Source of the DNA: CALAEC01 sp050692915
Lineage (GTDB): Bacteria > Actinomycetota > UBA4738 > CALAEC01
Reading direction: 5' to 3'
Assembly (NCBI GenBank): GCA_050692915.1
Contig: JBOGVU010000003.1
Coordinates: 9,309 to 73,308 of the forward strand
Length of the DNA stretch: 64,000 nt
Shown one piece after another: positions 54,529 through 63,438 of the stretch (position 1 is the first letter of the stretch; every line of letters begins with the position of its first letter). Under the pieces are notes generated by a model, which saw only the letters and a program-made list of their open reading frames with translations, did no database searches and had not been told where the DNA came from. Position numbers and translations under genes: made by a program.

Positions 54529-55818
54529 TCAGTCGCCGGCCACGAAGAACACCCAGGTGCCGTCCCGCTCGATCCCCACCCGCCAACCCAGGTACAGGCC
54601 GGCGTCCTGGAACGAGCGGACGTCCTCCTCGGCGTGGATCGCGGTGAGCGCCTCGATGTCCTGCTCGTCCCACTCGGCGGGGTCCTCGGCCGCCTGCGCC
54701 GGCCACACGAACACGCCGCGGTCGAACCCGGGCTCGGTGTCGAGGACCATCGGAAGGATGTCGCCGATGACCGGCTCGTGTCCCTCGGACTCCAGGCGCT
54801 TCCAGTAGGTGATCGGGTCCGTCTCCCCGCCGAACGAGAAGGTGAACCCCTCGTCGGGAATCAGGGCCCGGAGCGCCGGGAAGTCCCGAGCCTGGGCGGC
54901 TGCCAAGATCGCGTCCCTGGTCTCGGCCACCCGCGCGGGGATCGCGAGCTCAGGCTCCGATGCTCCGGCCTCGGACCCCCCGGCGAGGGGGGTCGCGATG
55001 CGGGATGAGGTCAGGGCAAGCGTCCGACCATCGGTGTCGAGCAAGCCCACCGAAAGCAGCGTGCTGGGCCCGATGTGATCGTCGACGATCGGCGAGAAGC
55101 TGAATCGGCCGTTCTCGTCCGGCACTACAGGCTCCCTCGACGACTCGGTCATCCGGCCACCGAGCTCGTTCGTCCACTGCCACACCACGGTCAGCTCCAC
55201 GGTGGTTCCGGGCGGTACGTGGCGCACCCGGCCATCCAACGCGATCGTTCCCGCACCGAACTCCTCGTCGGCGTCGCGGGGCTCAAGCGCGATCGAGTCC
55301 GACACCGCGGCGAGGACCGCGTAGACCGGAGGCTCGGACCCTGGCACCATCTGGAGATGGAGCGTCGTCGGCAAGCTCCCGCCGTCGAAGGAACGGTTGC
55401 GGATCACAACGGCGTCGTCCTGAGGGTCGACCTCGACGTCCTCCATGTCCCAACCCATCACATTCACCGCGAACAGGATGGCCGCGCCCTCGGGCTCGGT
55501 CCACATCGGCATCGATCCCTGGGCCACCTGCTCCTGGGTGACCTCGAGCTCCTCGAGCGTGGGCGGGTGGATGAAGGGATAGAACTCGTCGGTCGTCCCG
55601 CCCGGCCGGGTCGGGTGGGGCACGGCGGTCTCGTCGAGGAGGGCCCGGGCGCCCACGAAGGCGCCGAGGGCCAGTCCCACGGTCACCGTGCCTGCCAGGA
55701 AGGCGTTCGCCGCCCGTCGCCGCCGGGCCCGGCTAAGGAGCCCCCGCGGGATCCGGGGGTCGAGGCGCATCTCCTCGGCCTTCTCGTCGAGCATCGTCTT
55801 CAGGTCCACGTCACCCAC
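54529..55818 (-). CDS. Putative anti-sigma factor, membrane-anchored
   Basis: A 429-aa protein with a cytoplasmic start (about 35 residues), one transmembrane helix (AFLAGTVTVGLALGAFVGARAL) and a large extracellular region with a beta-rich middle and a C-terminal part (ITYWKRLESEGHEPVIGDIL) near the membrane. The stop lies 47 bases before the frameshifted sigma gene, and the start overlaps the second ECF sigma gene by 8 bases. This is the pattern of an ECF anti-sigma factor; the extracellular signal is unknown. Confidence 0.75.
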   Translation of the reverse strand: MGDVDLKTMLDEKAEEMRLDPRIPRGLLSRARRRRAANAFLAGTVTVGLALGAFVGARALLDETAVPHPTRPGGTTDEFYPFIHPPTLEELEVTQEQVAQGSMPMWTEPEGAAILFAVNVMGWDMEDVEVDPQDDAVVIRNRSFDGGSLPTTLHLQMVPGSEPPVYAVLAAVSDSIALEPRDADEEFGAGTIALDGRVRHVPPGTTVELTVVWQWTNELGGRMTESSREPVVPDENGRFSFSPIVDDHIGPSTLLSVGLLDTDGRTLALTSSRIATPLAGGSEAGASEPELAIPARVAETRDAILAAAQARDFPALRALIPDEGFTFSFGGETDPITYWKRLESEGHEPVIGDILPMVLDTEPGFDRGVFVWPAQAAEDPAEWDEQDIEALTAIHAEEDVRSFQDAGLYLGWRVGIERDGTWVFFVAGD

Positions 55819-56326
55819 CCCTCGGGATCTCTGCCCGGAGCCGGTCCAGGCCCCGCGACACCAGCGACTTCACCGTGCCCACCGCGCAGCCGAGGACCTC
55901 GGCCGTCTGCGCCTCGGTCAGGTCCTCGTAATAACGGAGAACGATGGCCGCCCGCTGCCGCGGCTGGAGGCTTTGGAGCGCGTTCCACATCTCCTGCCGG
56001 CCCTCGGGGTTCGCAGGGGGGACCTTCGGCGCCCGACCCTCCCGCTCCACGTAGGCCCGCTCCACCCGCCGGCGCCGGAAGTGGGAGCGCGTCATGTTCA
56101 CCACGGTGGTCCGGAGGTAGGCGCGGAACGCCTCGGGATGGCGGAGGTCCCGGAACCGGCCGAGGAGCCGGACGAACGCCTCGTGCACGATGTCCTCCGC
56201 CAGGGCCCGGTCGCCGGTGAGGAGGAAGGCCAGCCGGGCCGCCTCGGGGGCGTGGGCCTCATACAACGCCGCCAGCCGCCCGCCCTCAGCCGTGGCCACC
56301 GTCCTCCGTTCGTCCGCTCGGATCAC
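55811..56326 (-). CDS. ECF RNA polymerase sigma factor
   Basis: A 171-aa sigma factor with region 2 (LYEAHAPEAARLAFLLTGD, LAEDIVHEAFVRLLGRFRD) and region 4 (LQSLQPRQRAAIVLRYYEDL, EAQTAEVLGCAVGTVKSLVS). The start is GTG 56326; a further GTG 27 bases downstream is an alternative. Coupled to the adjacent anti-sigma gene by an 8-base overlap. Confidence 0.9.
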   Translation of the reverse strand: MIRADERRTVATAEGGRLAALYEAHAPEAARLAFLLTGDRALAEDIVHEAFVRLLGRFRDLRHPEAFRAYLRTTVVNMTRSHFRRRRVERAYVEREGRAPKVPPANPEGRQEMWNALQSLQPRQRAAIVLRYYEDLTEAQTAEVLGCAVGTVKSLVSRGLDRLRAEIPRGG

Positions 56327-56378
56327 CTTCCGCCTCCGGAGCCTAGACGCCTCAGCCGGCCGGAAGGTTCCACCGCGC

Positions 56379-56384
56379 TAGGGT
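56379..56384 (+). promoter_or_regulatory. -10-like TAGGGT for folP
   Basis: TAGGGT ends 6 bases before GTG 56391, with no ribosome binding site between; leaderless start for the folate-pantothenate run. Confidence 0.5.
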
Positions 56385-56390
56385 TGACCC

Positions 56391-57227
56391 GTGCGATGGC
56401 GGATGGCCGATCGGTCCCTGGAGTGCGGCCCGAGGACGCTGGTCATGGGGGTCCTGAACGTGACCCCGGACTCGTTCTCCGATGGCGGGCGGTTCCTCGA
56501 CCACGAGGCGGCCGTGGTCCACGGCCTACGGATGGCCGAGGAGGGCGCGGCCATCCTCGACGTGGGCGGGGAGTCCACGCGTCCCGGGTCCGACCAGGTC
56601 ACGGTGGAGGAGGAGCTGACCCGGGTCGTGCCGGTGATCAAGCGCCTGGCCGCCGAGGTCGACGTGCCGCTCTCCATCGACACACGCAAGCCCGAGGTGG
56701 CCAGGGCCGCCCTCGACGCGGGGGCGGTGGCGGTCAACGACGTGTCGGGGGCCCGAGAGCCCGGGATGCCCGAGGTGGTGGCCGCGTCGGGCGCGGGCCT
56801 GGTCCTCATGCACATGCTCGGGGAGCCGAAGACGATGCAGGTCGAGCCGCGCTACGAGGACGTGGTCCGGGAGGTCCGAGCGTACCTGGCGGACCGGCTC
56901 GACGCGGTCGAGACCGCCGGGATCGACCGGGACCGCCTTGCGGTGGATCCCGGCCTCGGCTTCGGCAAGACCTACGAGCACAACCTCGAGCTGATGCGGG
57001 ACATCGACGGGTTCTTCGACCTCGGCGTGCCGGTGGTGGTGGGGCCGTCGAGGAAGTCGTTCATCGGTACGGCGCTCGGCGACCTGCCCGTCGACGAGAG
57101 GCTGGAGGGGACGATCGGCGCCGCGGCGTGGTTGGCCGGGAAGGGGGCCCACGTGATCCGGGCGCACGACGTGGGCTCGGTGGCCCGGGCGCTCCGGGTG
57201 GTCGACGAGATCCGGGGGCCTCGATGA
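56391..57227 (+). CDS. folP: Dihydropteroate synthase
   Basis: Joins 6-hydroxymethyl-dihydropterin diphosphate to p-aminobenzoate. The 278-aa protein has MGVLNVTPDSFSDGG, DVGGESTRPGS, SIDTRKPEVA, AVNDVSGA, and GPSRKSFIG, the complete DHPS set. It is the sulfonamide target. First gene of the folP-folB-folK run; the stop is coupled to the hydrolase by ATGA. Confidence 0.96.
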   Translation: MRWRMADRSLECGPRTLVMGVLNVTPDSFSDGGRFLDHEAAVVHGLRMAEEGAAILDVGGESTRPGSDQVTVEEELTRVVPVIKRLAAEVDVPLSIDTRKPEVARAALDAGAVAVNDVSGAREPGMPEVVAASGAGLVLMHMLGEPKTMQVEPRYEDVVREVRAYLADRLDAVETAGIDRDRLAVDPGLGFGKTYEHNLELMRDIDGFFDLGVPVVVGPSRKSFIGTALGDLPVDERLEGTIGAAAWLAGKGAHVIRAHDVGSVARALRVVDEIRGPR

Positions 57228-58123
57228 GGCTGGAGAAGCGGCGACTGAAGGTCTCCGGGGGCGAGCTCGCATACCTCGACGAGGGGGACGGCCCACCGGC
57301 GGTGCTCCTGCACGGGTTCCCGACGTCCTCGCACCTGTGGCGCGACCTGGTGCCGATGTTGGCGCCGCGGTTCCGGGCCATCGCTCCGGACCTCCTCGGC
57401 TACGGTGACTCCGACAAGCCCGATGACCCATCGACGCTGACGATCACCCGGCAGGCCGGATACGTGCGTGAGCTCCTGGACGCGCTGGCGCTGGGCGATC
57501 CCGCGGTGATCGGGCACGACATCGGCGGGGGGATCGCCCAGCTCCTGGCCCTCGAGGGCGACGTCCGCTCCCTGGTGGTCGTTGACTCGATCGCGTTCGA
57601 ATCGTGGCCGATCGAGGCAGTGCGGATGCTTCAGGACGCCGGGCCCGAGGGCGTGGACGAGGCCTTCGCCCGGGCCATGGTCGGTGCGGCCCTGGACACG
57701 GGGATGGCCCGCTCTGAGCGGCTGGCTGAGGAGGACCGGGAGGAGTACGCCAGGCCGTGGGTGGCCGACCCGATGGCCGTGATCCGGGCGGCCCGGGGGA
57801 TCGACGGCCACGGCCTGGCCGGGACCGAGGCGCGTCTCGCCGCGCTCGACGCCCGGGCCCTGGTGGTGTGGGGGGAGGACGACCCGTTCCAGCCCGCGGA
57901 GTGGGCCGAGCGGCTCGGGGAGGCGATGCCCGGCGCCACCGTGGCCCTCCTGCCCGGCTGCTCCCACTACGTCACCGAGGACGCCCCCGAGGCCGTGCTC
58001 CCGCTGATCGCCGATTACCTTCGCCGAATCCACCTCGATCAGTCGCACGCCCACGGGCCCACGCCGGTGGAGCTGGGGATCTCGTTCAGCCGTCCCGACC
58101 GGCCCTCGGACCCGGAGGCCTGA
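57224..58123 (+). CDS. Alpha/beta hydrolase with Asp nucleophile
   Basis: A 299-aa alpha/beta-hydrolase. The nucleophile elbow GHDIGGG holds Asp99 rather than Ser, as in haloalkane dehalogenases, fluoroacetate dehalogenases and epoxide hydrolases. The acid Asp (WGEDDPF) and His (CSHYV) are present, and the oxyanion HGFPTSSHLW is intact. Located inside the folate operon, between folP and folB. Substrate unknown. Confidence 0.85.
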   Translation: MRLEKRRLKVSGGELAYLDEGDGPPAVLLHGFPTSSHLWRDLVPMLAPRFRAIAPDLLGYGDSDKPDDPSTLTITRQAGYVRELLDALALGDPAVIGHDIGGGIAQLLALEGDVRSLVVVDSIAFESWPIEAVRMLQDAGPEGVDEAFARAMVGAALDTGMARSERLAEEDREEYARPWVADPMAVIRAARGIDGHGLAGTEARLAALDARALVVWGEDDPFQPAEWAERLGEAMPGATVALLPGCSHYVTEDAPEAVLPLIADYLRRIHLDQSHAHGPTPVELGISFSRPDRPSDPEA

Positions 58124-58599
58124 TGGCGAAGCTCGACCTGTCGATGACCGACCAGGAGCGCGAGGCGTATCTGAGCGAGGAGCGGACGATCCGGGTGGCC
58201 ACGGTCGGCGCCGACGGCGTTCCTCACGTGGTCCCCCTGTGGTTCGTGTGGCACGAGGGCATCGTGTTCCTCAACTCGACCAGGGGGAACCCCACGGTGG
58301 AGAACATGCTCCGGGACGGCCGGGCCGCCGGCGTGGTCGACGACGGCGCGACGTACGACTCTCTCCGGGGCGTGGTCGTCACCGGCCGGGTCGAGGTGGC
58401 CGAGGACGATCGCCGGCTCCCCGTGGCCGAGCGGGCCTGGTCGGAGAAGTACCTCGGCGGGAACGAGCCGCCGTACCGGCGATGGCGCGGCCGGGTGTGG
58501 CTCCGGCTCGTGCCGGAGCGGATCGCCTCCTGGGACTTCCGCAAGATCCCGGAGGCCAGGGCCCGCCGTGAAGCGGCCCGGCAGGCGGAGGGTGGGTAG
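58123..58599 (+). CDS. PNPOx-like/FDOR flavin- or F420-binding protein
   Basis: A 158-aa split-barrel protein of the pyridoxamine phosphate oxidase-like superfamily (REAYLSEERTIRVATVGADG, HVVPLWFVWHEGIVFLNS, RAAGVVDDGATYDSLRGVVV). Members bind FMN, F420 or haem; the family group here is most like F420-dependent FDOR-B proteins, but the cofactor cannot be fixed by eye. Coupled to the hydrolase by TGATG overlap. Confidence 0.82.
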   Translation: MAKLDLSMTDQEREAYLSEERTIRVATVGADGVPHVVPLWFVWHEGIVFLNSTRGNPTVENMLRDGRAAGVVDDGATYDSLRGVVVTGRVEVAEDDRRLPVAERAWSEKYLGGNEPPYRRWRGRVWLRLVPERIASWDFRKIPEARARREAARQAEGG

Positions 58600-58602
58600 C
58601 CG

Positions 58603-58947
58603 GTGCCGCAGGTCATCCGCGTCCGGGGGATCCGGGCAGAGGGCCGGCACGGTGCCAGCGCCGGCGAGCGCGATGACCCCCAGCCGTTCGAGGTGGACCT
58701 CGACGTCGAGGTGGAGGCCGCCGGTGACGACCTCGACACCACCGCTGACTACCGAGAGGTGGTGGCGGCCGTCCGGGCGGTGATCGAGGGCCAGCCGGTG
58801 ACCCTGATCGAGACCCTGGCCGGACGGATCGTGGACGCGGTGGCCGGCATCTCCGGCTTCCGGTCGTGCCGGGCCGTGGTGCACAAGCCCCGGGCGGCGG
58901 AGCGGCTGGGCGTGGACGACGTGTCGGCCGAGGCAACGTCCGGGTGA
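58603..58947 (+). CDS. folB: Dihydroneopterin aldolase
   Basis: A 114-aa enzyme that splits dihydroneopterin into 6-hydroxymethyl-dihydropterin and glycolaldehyde. The short form shows GRHGASAGERDDPQPFEVDL, DYREVVAAV, LIETLAGRIVDAV and VVHKPRAAE. GTG 58603 starts 3 bases after the upstream stop; the stop is shared with folK (GTGA). Confidence 0.92.
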   Translation: MPQVIRVRGIRAEGRHGASAGERDDPQPFEVDLDVEVEAAGDDLDTTADYREVVAAVRAVIEGQPVTLIETLAGRIVDAVAGISGFRSCRAVVHKPRAAERLGVDDVSAEATSG

Positions 58948-59432
58948 CCTGCGCGTTCCTGGGGCTCGGCTCGAACCTCGGGGACCGGCTGACGAACCTG
59001 CGAGCGGCGGTGACGCACCTCGGGGAGCGCGGCGTTCCGGTCCTCCGGTCCTCCCGCGTGTACGAGACCGAGCCGGTGGGTGGCGCGCCCCAGCCGGACT
59101 ACCTGAACGCTGTGGTAGAGGTCGAGGCTTCCGGCACCGCCTCGGGGCTGCTCCGGGCCGGCCTGGAGGTGGAGCAGGCCATGGGCCGGGAGCGGGCCGA
59201 GCGCTGGGGGCCCAGAGTCATCGACATCGACCTGCTCACGTTCGGCGACCAGACGATCGACGAGCCCGGGCTCCATGTCCCCCACCCCCGGATGCACGAG
59301 CGGGCCTTCGTGCTGATCCCCCTGCTGGAGCTGGATCCCGACCCGCCCCTGCCGGGCGGGCGGCACGTCGGCGATGTTCGGATCGAGGCGCTGGGGCGGG
59401 TCCGGCTCCACGCCCCGCCCCTGATCGCCTGA
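58944..59432 (+). CDS. folK: HPPK, 6-hydroxymethyl-dihydropterin pyrophosphokinase
   Basis: A 162-aa kinase with the ATP/pterin set FLGLGSNLGDRLTNL, YETEPVGGAPQPDYLNAV, RWGPRVIDIDLLTFGD and VPHPRMHERAFVLIPL. It makes the pyrophosphate that DHPS uses. GTG 58944 overlaps the folB stop. Confidence 0.96.
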   Translation: MTCAFLGLGSNLGDRLTNLRAAVTHLGERGVPVLRSSRVYETEPVGGAPQPDYLNAVVEVEASGTASGLLRAGLEVEQAMGRERAERWGPRVIDIDLLTFGDQTIDEPGLHVPHPRMHERAFVLIPLLELDPDPPLPGGRHVGDVRIEALGRVRLHAPPLIA

Positions 59433-59438
59433 CCTCTC

Positions 59439-59444
59439 TATACT
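59439..59444 (+). promoter_or_regulatory. -10-like TATACT
   Basis: TATACT lies 24 bases before ATG 59469 in the short gap after folK. It could drive the pantothenate genes. Confidence 0.5.
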
Positions 59445-59468
59445 CGCGCCGGTGACCCGCACGACCCC

Positions 59469-60332
59469 ATGGATGTAGCGGTCGTAGGGGCGGGCAGGGT
59501 CGGGACCGCGCTGGCGGTCCTCCTGGGCCGGGCCGGCCACCGCATCGTGGCCACCTCGGGGCGGGAGGCCTCCCGGGCGCGGGTCGAGACCTGGCTGCCC
59601 GACGTGCCCTTCCTTCCCCCGGCCGAGGCGGCTCGGGTTGCCGAGGTGGTGCTCCTGTCCGTCCCCGACGACGCCATCGCCGCGGCCTGCGACGAGATCG
59701 CCGTCGCCGGCGGCCTCGTGGAGGGGGAGTTCGTGGCCCACCTGTCCGGTGCCGCCCCCCTCCTGGCGCTCGGTCCCGCCCGGGCGGCCGGGGCCCACGC
59801 GCTGTCGATGCATCCGGTGCAGACCGTTCCCGACGTCGAGTCCGGTATCGAGCGCCTGCCCGGCGCGCACGTGGCCGTGACGGCGTGGGAGGAGCCGGGG
59901 TTCGCGGTCGGCGAGCGGCTGGCCGCGGACTGGGGGGGCCACCCGTTCCGTCTGCCCGAGGAGCGGAAGCCGCTGTACCACGCGGCCGCGGTGTTCTGCT
60001 CGAACTACCTGGTGGCCGTGGAGGGGCTGGCCGAGCGCCTGTTCCGGGCTGCCGGGGTGGAGGACCCGCTTCCGGCGTTCGCCCCGCTGGCCGAGGCCAC
60101 CCTGGCGAACGTGGTCCGGGTCGGCCCGGCGGCGGCCCTCACCGGGCCGGTGGCTCGCGGCGACGCCGGGACCGTGCGCCGCAACCTCGAGGCGATCTCG
60201 GCGCACGCGCCCGAGGCCGTGGCCGCCTACGTGGCTCTGGCCGACGCCGCCATCGACCTGGCCGTCAGAGCCCACCGGCTGCGGCCCGACGCCGTGACGG
60301 GCCTCCGGGAGGTGCTGGACGAGTGGAGGTGA
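59469..60332 (+). CDS. Rossmann/DUF2520 protein
   Basis: A 287-aa NAD(P)-binding protein: Rossmann start VAVVGAGRVGTALAVLLG, then DUF2520 (LSMHPVQTVPDVESGIERL, LYHAAAVFCSNYLVA). It precedes panC in mycobacteria as well. In other bacteria a Rossmann-type protein (PanG) can replace the usual ketopantoate reductase, so a role in pantothenate synthesis is plausible; this is an inference. Confidence 0.85.
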   Translation: MDVAVVGAGRVGTALAVLLGRAGHRIVATSGREASRARVETWLPDVPFLPPAEAARVAEVVLLSVPDDAIAAACDEIAVAGGLVEGEFVAHLSGAAPLLALGPARAAGAHALSMHPVQTVPDVESGIERLPGAHVAVTAWEEPGFAVGERLAADWGGHPFRLPEERKPLYHAAAVFCSNYLVAVEGLAERLFRAAGVEDPLPAFAPLAEATLANVVRVGPAAALTGPVARGDAGTVRRNLEAISAHAPEAVAAYVALADAAIDLAVRAHRLRPDAVTGLREVLDEWR

Positions 60333-61177
60333 TCCGCACCCGGGCCGCGTTCCGCGAGGCCGCGGTGGAGGCCCGTGCCGGCGGCCGGGTGGTGGGGTTC
60401 GTGCCGACCATGGGGTTCCTCCACGACGGCCACCGGTCCCTGATGGCCCGGGCTCGCCAGGAGACCGAGCTGGTGACGGTGTCGATCTTCGTCAACCCGC
60501 TCCAGTTCGGGCCGGAGGAGGACCTGGCCGAGTACCCCCGCGACCTCGACCGCGATCTGGAGGCATGCGAGAAGGAGGGCGTGGACGCGGCCTTCGTCCC
60601 CGACGCCGACGAGATGTTTCCGGGGGGCTCGCCGGACATCACGGTGGATCCCGGCCCACTGGGCGATCGGCTGGAGGGCGCGGCGCGGCCGGGCCACTTC
60701 CGGGGGGTGTGCACGATCGTGGCGAAGCTGCTGGGGATCGTCGGACCGTGCCGGGCGTTCTTCGGTGAGAAGGACGCCCAGCAGCTGTTCATCGTCCGGC
60801 GGATGGCCCGCGACCTCGAATTCCCCGTGGAGGTGGTGGGCTGTCCGACCGTTAGGGAGCCGGACGGCCTGGGCATGTCCTCCCGGAACACGTACCTCTC
60901 GCCCGAGGAGCGCGAGGCGGCCGCGTGCCTGTACGAGGCCCTGGCCCGGGCGGCCTGGCTCGTCGAGGGCGGCCAGCGTGACGCCCGCGTGCTGCGGGCC
61001 GAGCTGGCCCGGCGGATCGGCGCAGAGCCGCTGGCCGGCCTGGACTACGTGGCCGTCGTCGACGAGGACTCGTTCGAAGAGGTCGACCGGGTCCGGGGCC
61101 CCTCCAGGGCCCTAGTGGCGGCCCGGATCGGGCCGACCAGGCTGATCGACAACCTCCTCCTGCGGCCCCCCGATTGA
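60323..61177 (+). CDS. panC: Pantothenate synthetase
   Basis: A 284-aa ligase joining pantoate and beta-alanine with ATP. Motifs GFVPTMGFLHDGHRSLM, SIFVNPLQFGPEEDL, FFGEKDAQQLFIV and DGLGMSSRNTYLS are intact. GTG 60323 (GGGAGG upstream) overlaps the previous gene by 10 bases; GTG 60329 is an alternative. panD is not next to it; coaX follows directly. Confidence 0.95.
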   Translation: MEVIRTRAAFREAAVEARAGGRVVGFVPTMGFLHDGHRSLMARARQETELVTVSIFVNPLQFGPEEDLAEYPRDLDRDLEACEKEGVDAAFVPDADEMFPGGSPDITVDPGPLGDRLEGAARPGHFRGVCTIVAKLLGIVGPCRAFFGEKDAQQLFIVRRMARDLEFPVEVVGCPTVREPDGLGMSSRNTYLSPEEREAAACLYEALARAAWLVEGGQRDARVLRAELARRIGAEPLAGLDYVAVVDEDSFEEVDRVRGPSRALVAARIGPTRLIDNLLLRPPD

Positions 61178-61192
61178 GGGAGGATACGAGCG

Positions 61193-61957
61193 ATGCTGCT
61201 GGCCATCGACGTGGGCAACACCGAGACCGTCGTGGGCGTGTTCCGCGACGAGGAGCTGGCGTGGCGGTGGCGGATGTCCACGGTCCCCGACCGCACGGCC
61301 GACGAGCTGGCCCTGCTGTTCGGCGGGTTCCTCCAGCAGCAGGAGCTGTCCTTCGACCGGAACGTGACCGGCGTGGTGCTCTCGAGCGTGGTGCCGAGCG
61401 CCACCCAGGCGCTCCGGGAGATGGTGCGGGTGTACTTCCGGTTCCCGCCCGTGGTGGTGGAGCCCGGCGTGAAGACCGGGGTGCCCGTGCTCACCGATAA
61501 CCCGAAGGAGGTCGGCGCCGACCGGATCGTCAACGCGCTGGCCGCGTTCACCAGGTTCGGCGGCCCGTGCGTGGTCGTGGACTTCGGCACGGCCACGACG
61601 TTCGACTGCGTGTCCGATCAGGGCGAGTACCTCGGCGGGGCGATCGCCCCCGGGCTCCAGGTGGCTGCCCGGGCGCTGTTCGAGCACACCGCCCGGCTCC
61701 CGCTCGTGGAGCTCGTGGCTCCGAACGCGGCGATCGGGAAGAACACGGTTGAGAGCGTCCAGTCCGGGCTGATCTTCGGCTACGCGTCCCTGATCGACGG
61801 GATGGTCGAGCGGATCGCCAAGGAGCTAGGCCATCCGACCGTGATAGCCACCGGCGGTCTGGCCCCGGTGGTGATCGAGGAGTGCAAGACCGTCGACCAC
61901 CACGAGCCGTGGCTCACGCTCGAGGGGCTCCGCCTGGTGTTCGAGAAGAACGCATGA
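61193..61957 (+). CDS. coaX: Type III pantothenate kinase
   Basis: A 254-aa kinase of the CoaX (ASKHA) family, converting pantothenate to 4-phosphopantothenate. Motifs LAIDVGNTETVVGVF, TDNPKEVGADRIVNALAA, VVVDFGTATTFD and GGAIAPGLQ are present. A GGAGG-like site (AGGGAGG) precedes the ATG. Coupled to lysS by ATGA. Confidence 0.96.
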   Translation: MLLAIDVGNTETVVGVFRDEELAWRWRMSTVPDRTADELALLFGGFLQQQELSFDRNVTGVVLSSVVPSATQALREMVRVYFRFPPVVVEPGVKTGVPVLTDNPKEVGADRIVNALAAFTRFGGPCVVVDFGTATTFDCVSDQGEYLGGAIAPGLQVAARALFEHTARLPLVELVAPNAAIGKNTVESVQSGLIFGYASLIDGMVERIAKELGHPTVIATGGLAPVVIEECKTVDHHEPWLTLEGLRLVFEKNA

Positions 61958-63438
61958 CCGAGGAGGCGCCGGCCCAGGACGTCCTGACGGTCCGCCGGGA
62001 GAAGCTGGAACGCCTGCGGGCCAAGGGGATCGAGCCGTTCGCCCTCCGCTTCGACCGGGACGCCACAGCAGCCGAGCTCGCCGAGAAGTACGCCGGCCTC
62101 GAGCCGGGGGCCTCCAGCGGCGACGTCGTCCGGGTGGCCGGGCGCCTGGTCGGTCTCCGGGAGCACGGGAGGCTGTCGTTCGGCGTCCTCCAGGATGGGG
62201 CCGCCGACATCCAGCTGTTCCTGGCAGAGGCGAGCCTCGGGTCGGACGCGTACGCCGGACTGGAGGACCTGGACCTCGGCGACTGGCTCGGGGCGGAGGG
62301 CGAGGTCGTGCGGACGAAGCGCGGGGAGCTGTCGGTTCGCCCCTCGACGCTCGTGCTCCTGTCGAAGTCCCTCCGGCCGCTGCCGGAGAAGTGGCACGGG
62401 CTCCGGGACGTCGAGCTGCGGTTCCGGCGGCGGTACCTCGACCTGGCCACGAACGAGGAGGTCCGCACGCGGCTGGCGGCCCGGGCCCGGATGCTCGCGG
62501 CGCTCCGGGACCACCTCGACGGCCTCGGCTTCATCGAGGTGGAGACGCCGGTGCTCCAGCCGGTCCCCGGCGGGGGGCTGGCCCGTCCGTTCGTCACCCA
62601 CCACGAGGCCCTGGACATCCACATGTATCTCCGGATCGCCCCGGAGCTGTACCTCAAGCGGCTGCTGGTCGGCGGGATGGAGCGGGTGTACGAGATCGGC
62701 CGGACCTTCCGCAACGAGGGCATCTCGCCGAAGTACAACCCCGAGTTCACGATGCTCGAGGCCTACCAGGCGTACGGCAGCTACGAGGACATGATGGAGC
62801 TCACCGAGGGCCTGGTGAAAGCGTCGGCGGAGGCGGTCAACGGCTCGTTGACGTACTCGTGGCGGGAGACCGACGTGGATCTGGCCCGTCCGTGGCGCCG
62901 GGCGACCCTGCACGAGCTCGTGGCCGAGGCGTCCGGGCAGGAGGTCACGCTCGACACGCCGCCGAACGAGCTTCAGAGAATCGCCGACGAGCGGGACGTT
63001 GGCTACGACCCGGCCTGGCCTGCGGGGAAGCTCGTGGTGGAGCTGTTCGAGAAGCTCGTGGAGCCGAACCTGGTCGAGCCGACCATCGTCAAGGACTTCC
63101 CCCGCGAGGTCTCCCCGCTGGCCCGCCCACACCGGGACGACCCGCGGGTCACCGAGCACTTCGACCTGATCATGGGGGGCGTCGAGATCACGCCGGCGTA
63201 CTCGGAGCTCACCGACCCCGACGAGCAGCGGGCCCGGTTCGAGATGCAGCGGGCCCAGGCCGCGGCCGGGGACGAGGAGGCCCATCCGTTCGACGAGGAG
63301 TTCCTGGTGGCGCTGGAGCACGGGATGCCGCCGGCCGGAGGCATGGGCCTCGGCGTCGACCGGTTGTTCATGATCCTCACCGACGCGCCATCGCTCCGCG
63401 AGGTGATCCTCTTCCCCGCGCTCCGTCCCGAGGGATGA
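61954..63438 (+). CDS. lysS: Lysyl-tRNA synthetase, class II
   Basis: A 494-aa class II LysRS: OB-fold anticodon-binding domain (about 60-150, VRVAGRLVGLREHGRLSFGV) and catalytic core with motif 2 (YEIGRTFRNEGI) and motif 3 (GLGVDRLFMIL). Charges tRNA-Lys. Ends with ATGA overlap into the lipoprotein gene. Confidence 0.97.
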   Translation: MTEEAPAQDVLTVRREKLERLRAKGIEPFALRFDRDATAAELAEKYAGLEPGASSGDVVRVAGRLVGLREHGRLSFGVLQDGAADIQLFLAEASLGSDAYAGLEDLDLGDWLGAEGEVVRTKRGELSVRPSTLVLLSKSLRPLPEKWHGLRDVELRFRRRYLDLATNEEVRTRLAARARMLAALRDHLDGLGFIEVETPVLQPVPGGGLARPFVTHHEALDIHMYLRIAPELYLKRLLVGGMERVYEIGRTFRNEGISPKYNPEFTMLEAYQAYGSYEDMMELTEGLVKASAEAVNGSLTYSWRETDVDLARPWRRATLHELVAEASGQEVTLDTPPNELQRIADERDVGYDPAWPAGKLVVELFEKLVEPNLVEPTIVKDFPREVSPLARPHRDDPRVTEHFDLIMGGVEITPAYSELTDPDEQRARFEMQRAQAAAGDEEAHPFDEEFLVALEHGMPPAGGMGLGVDRLFMILTDAPSLREVILFPALRPEG

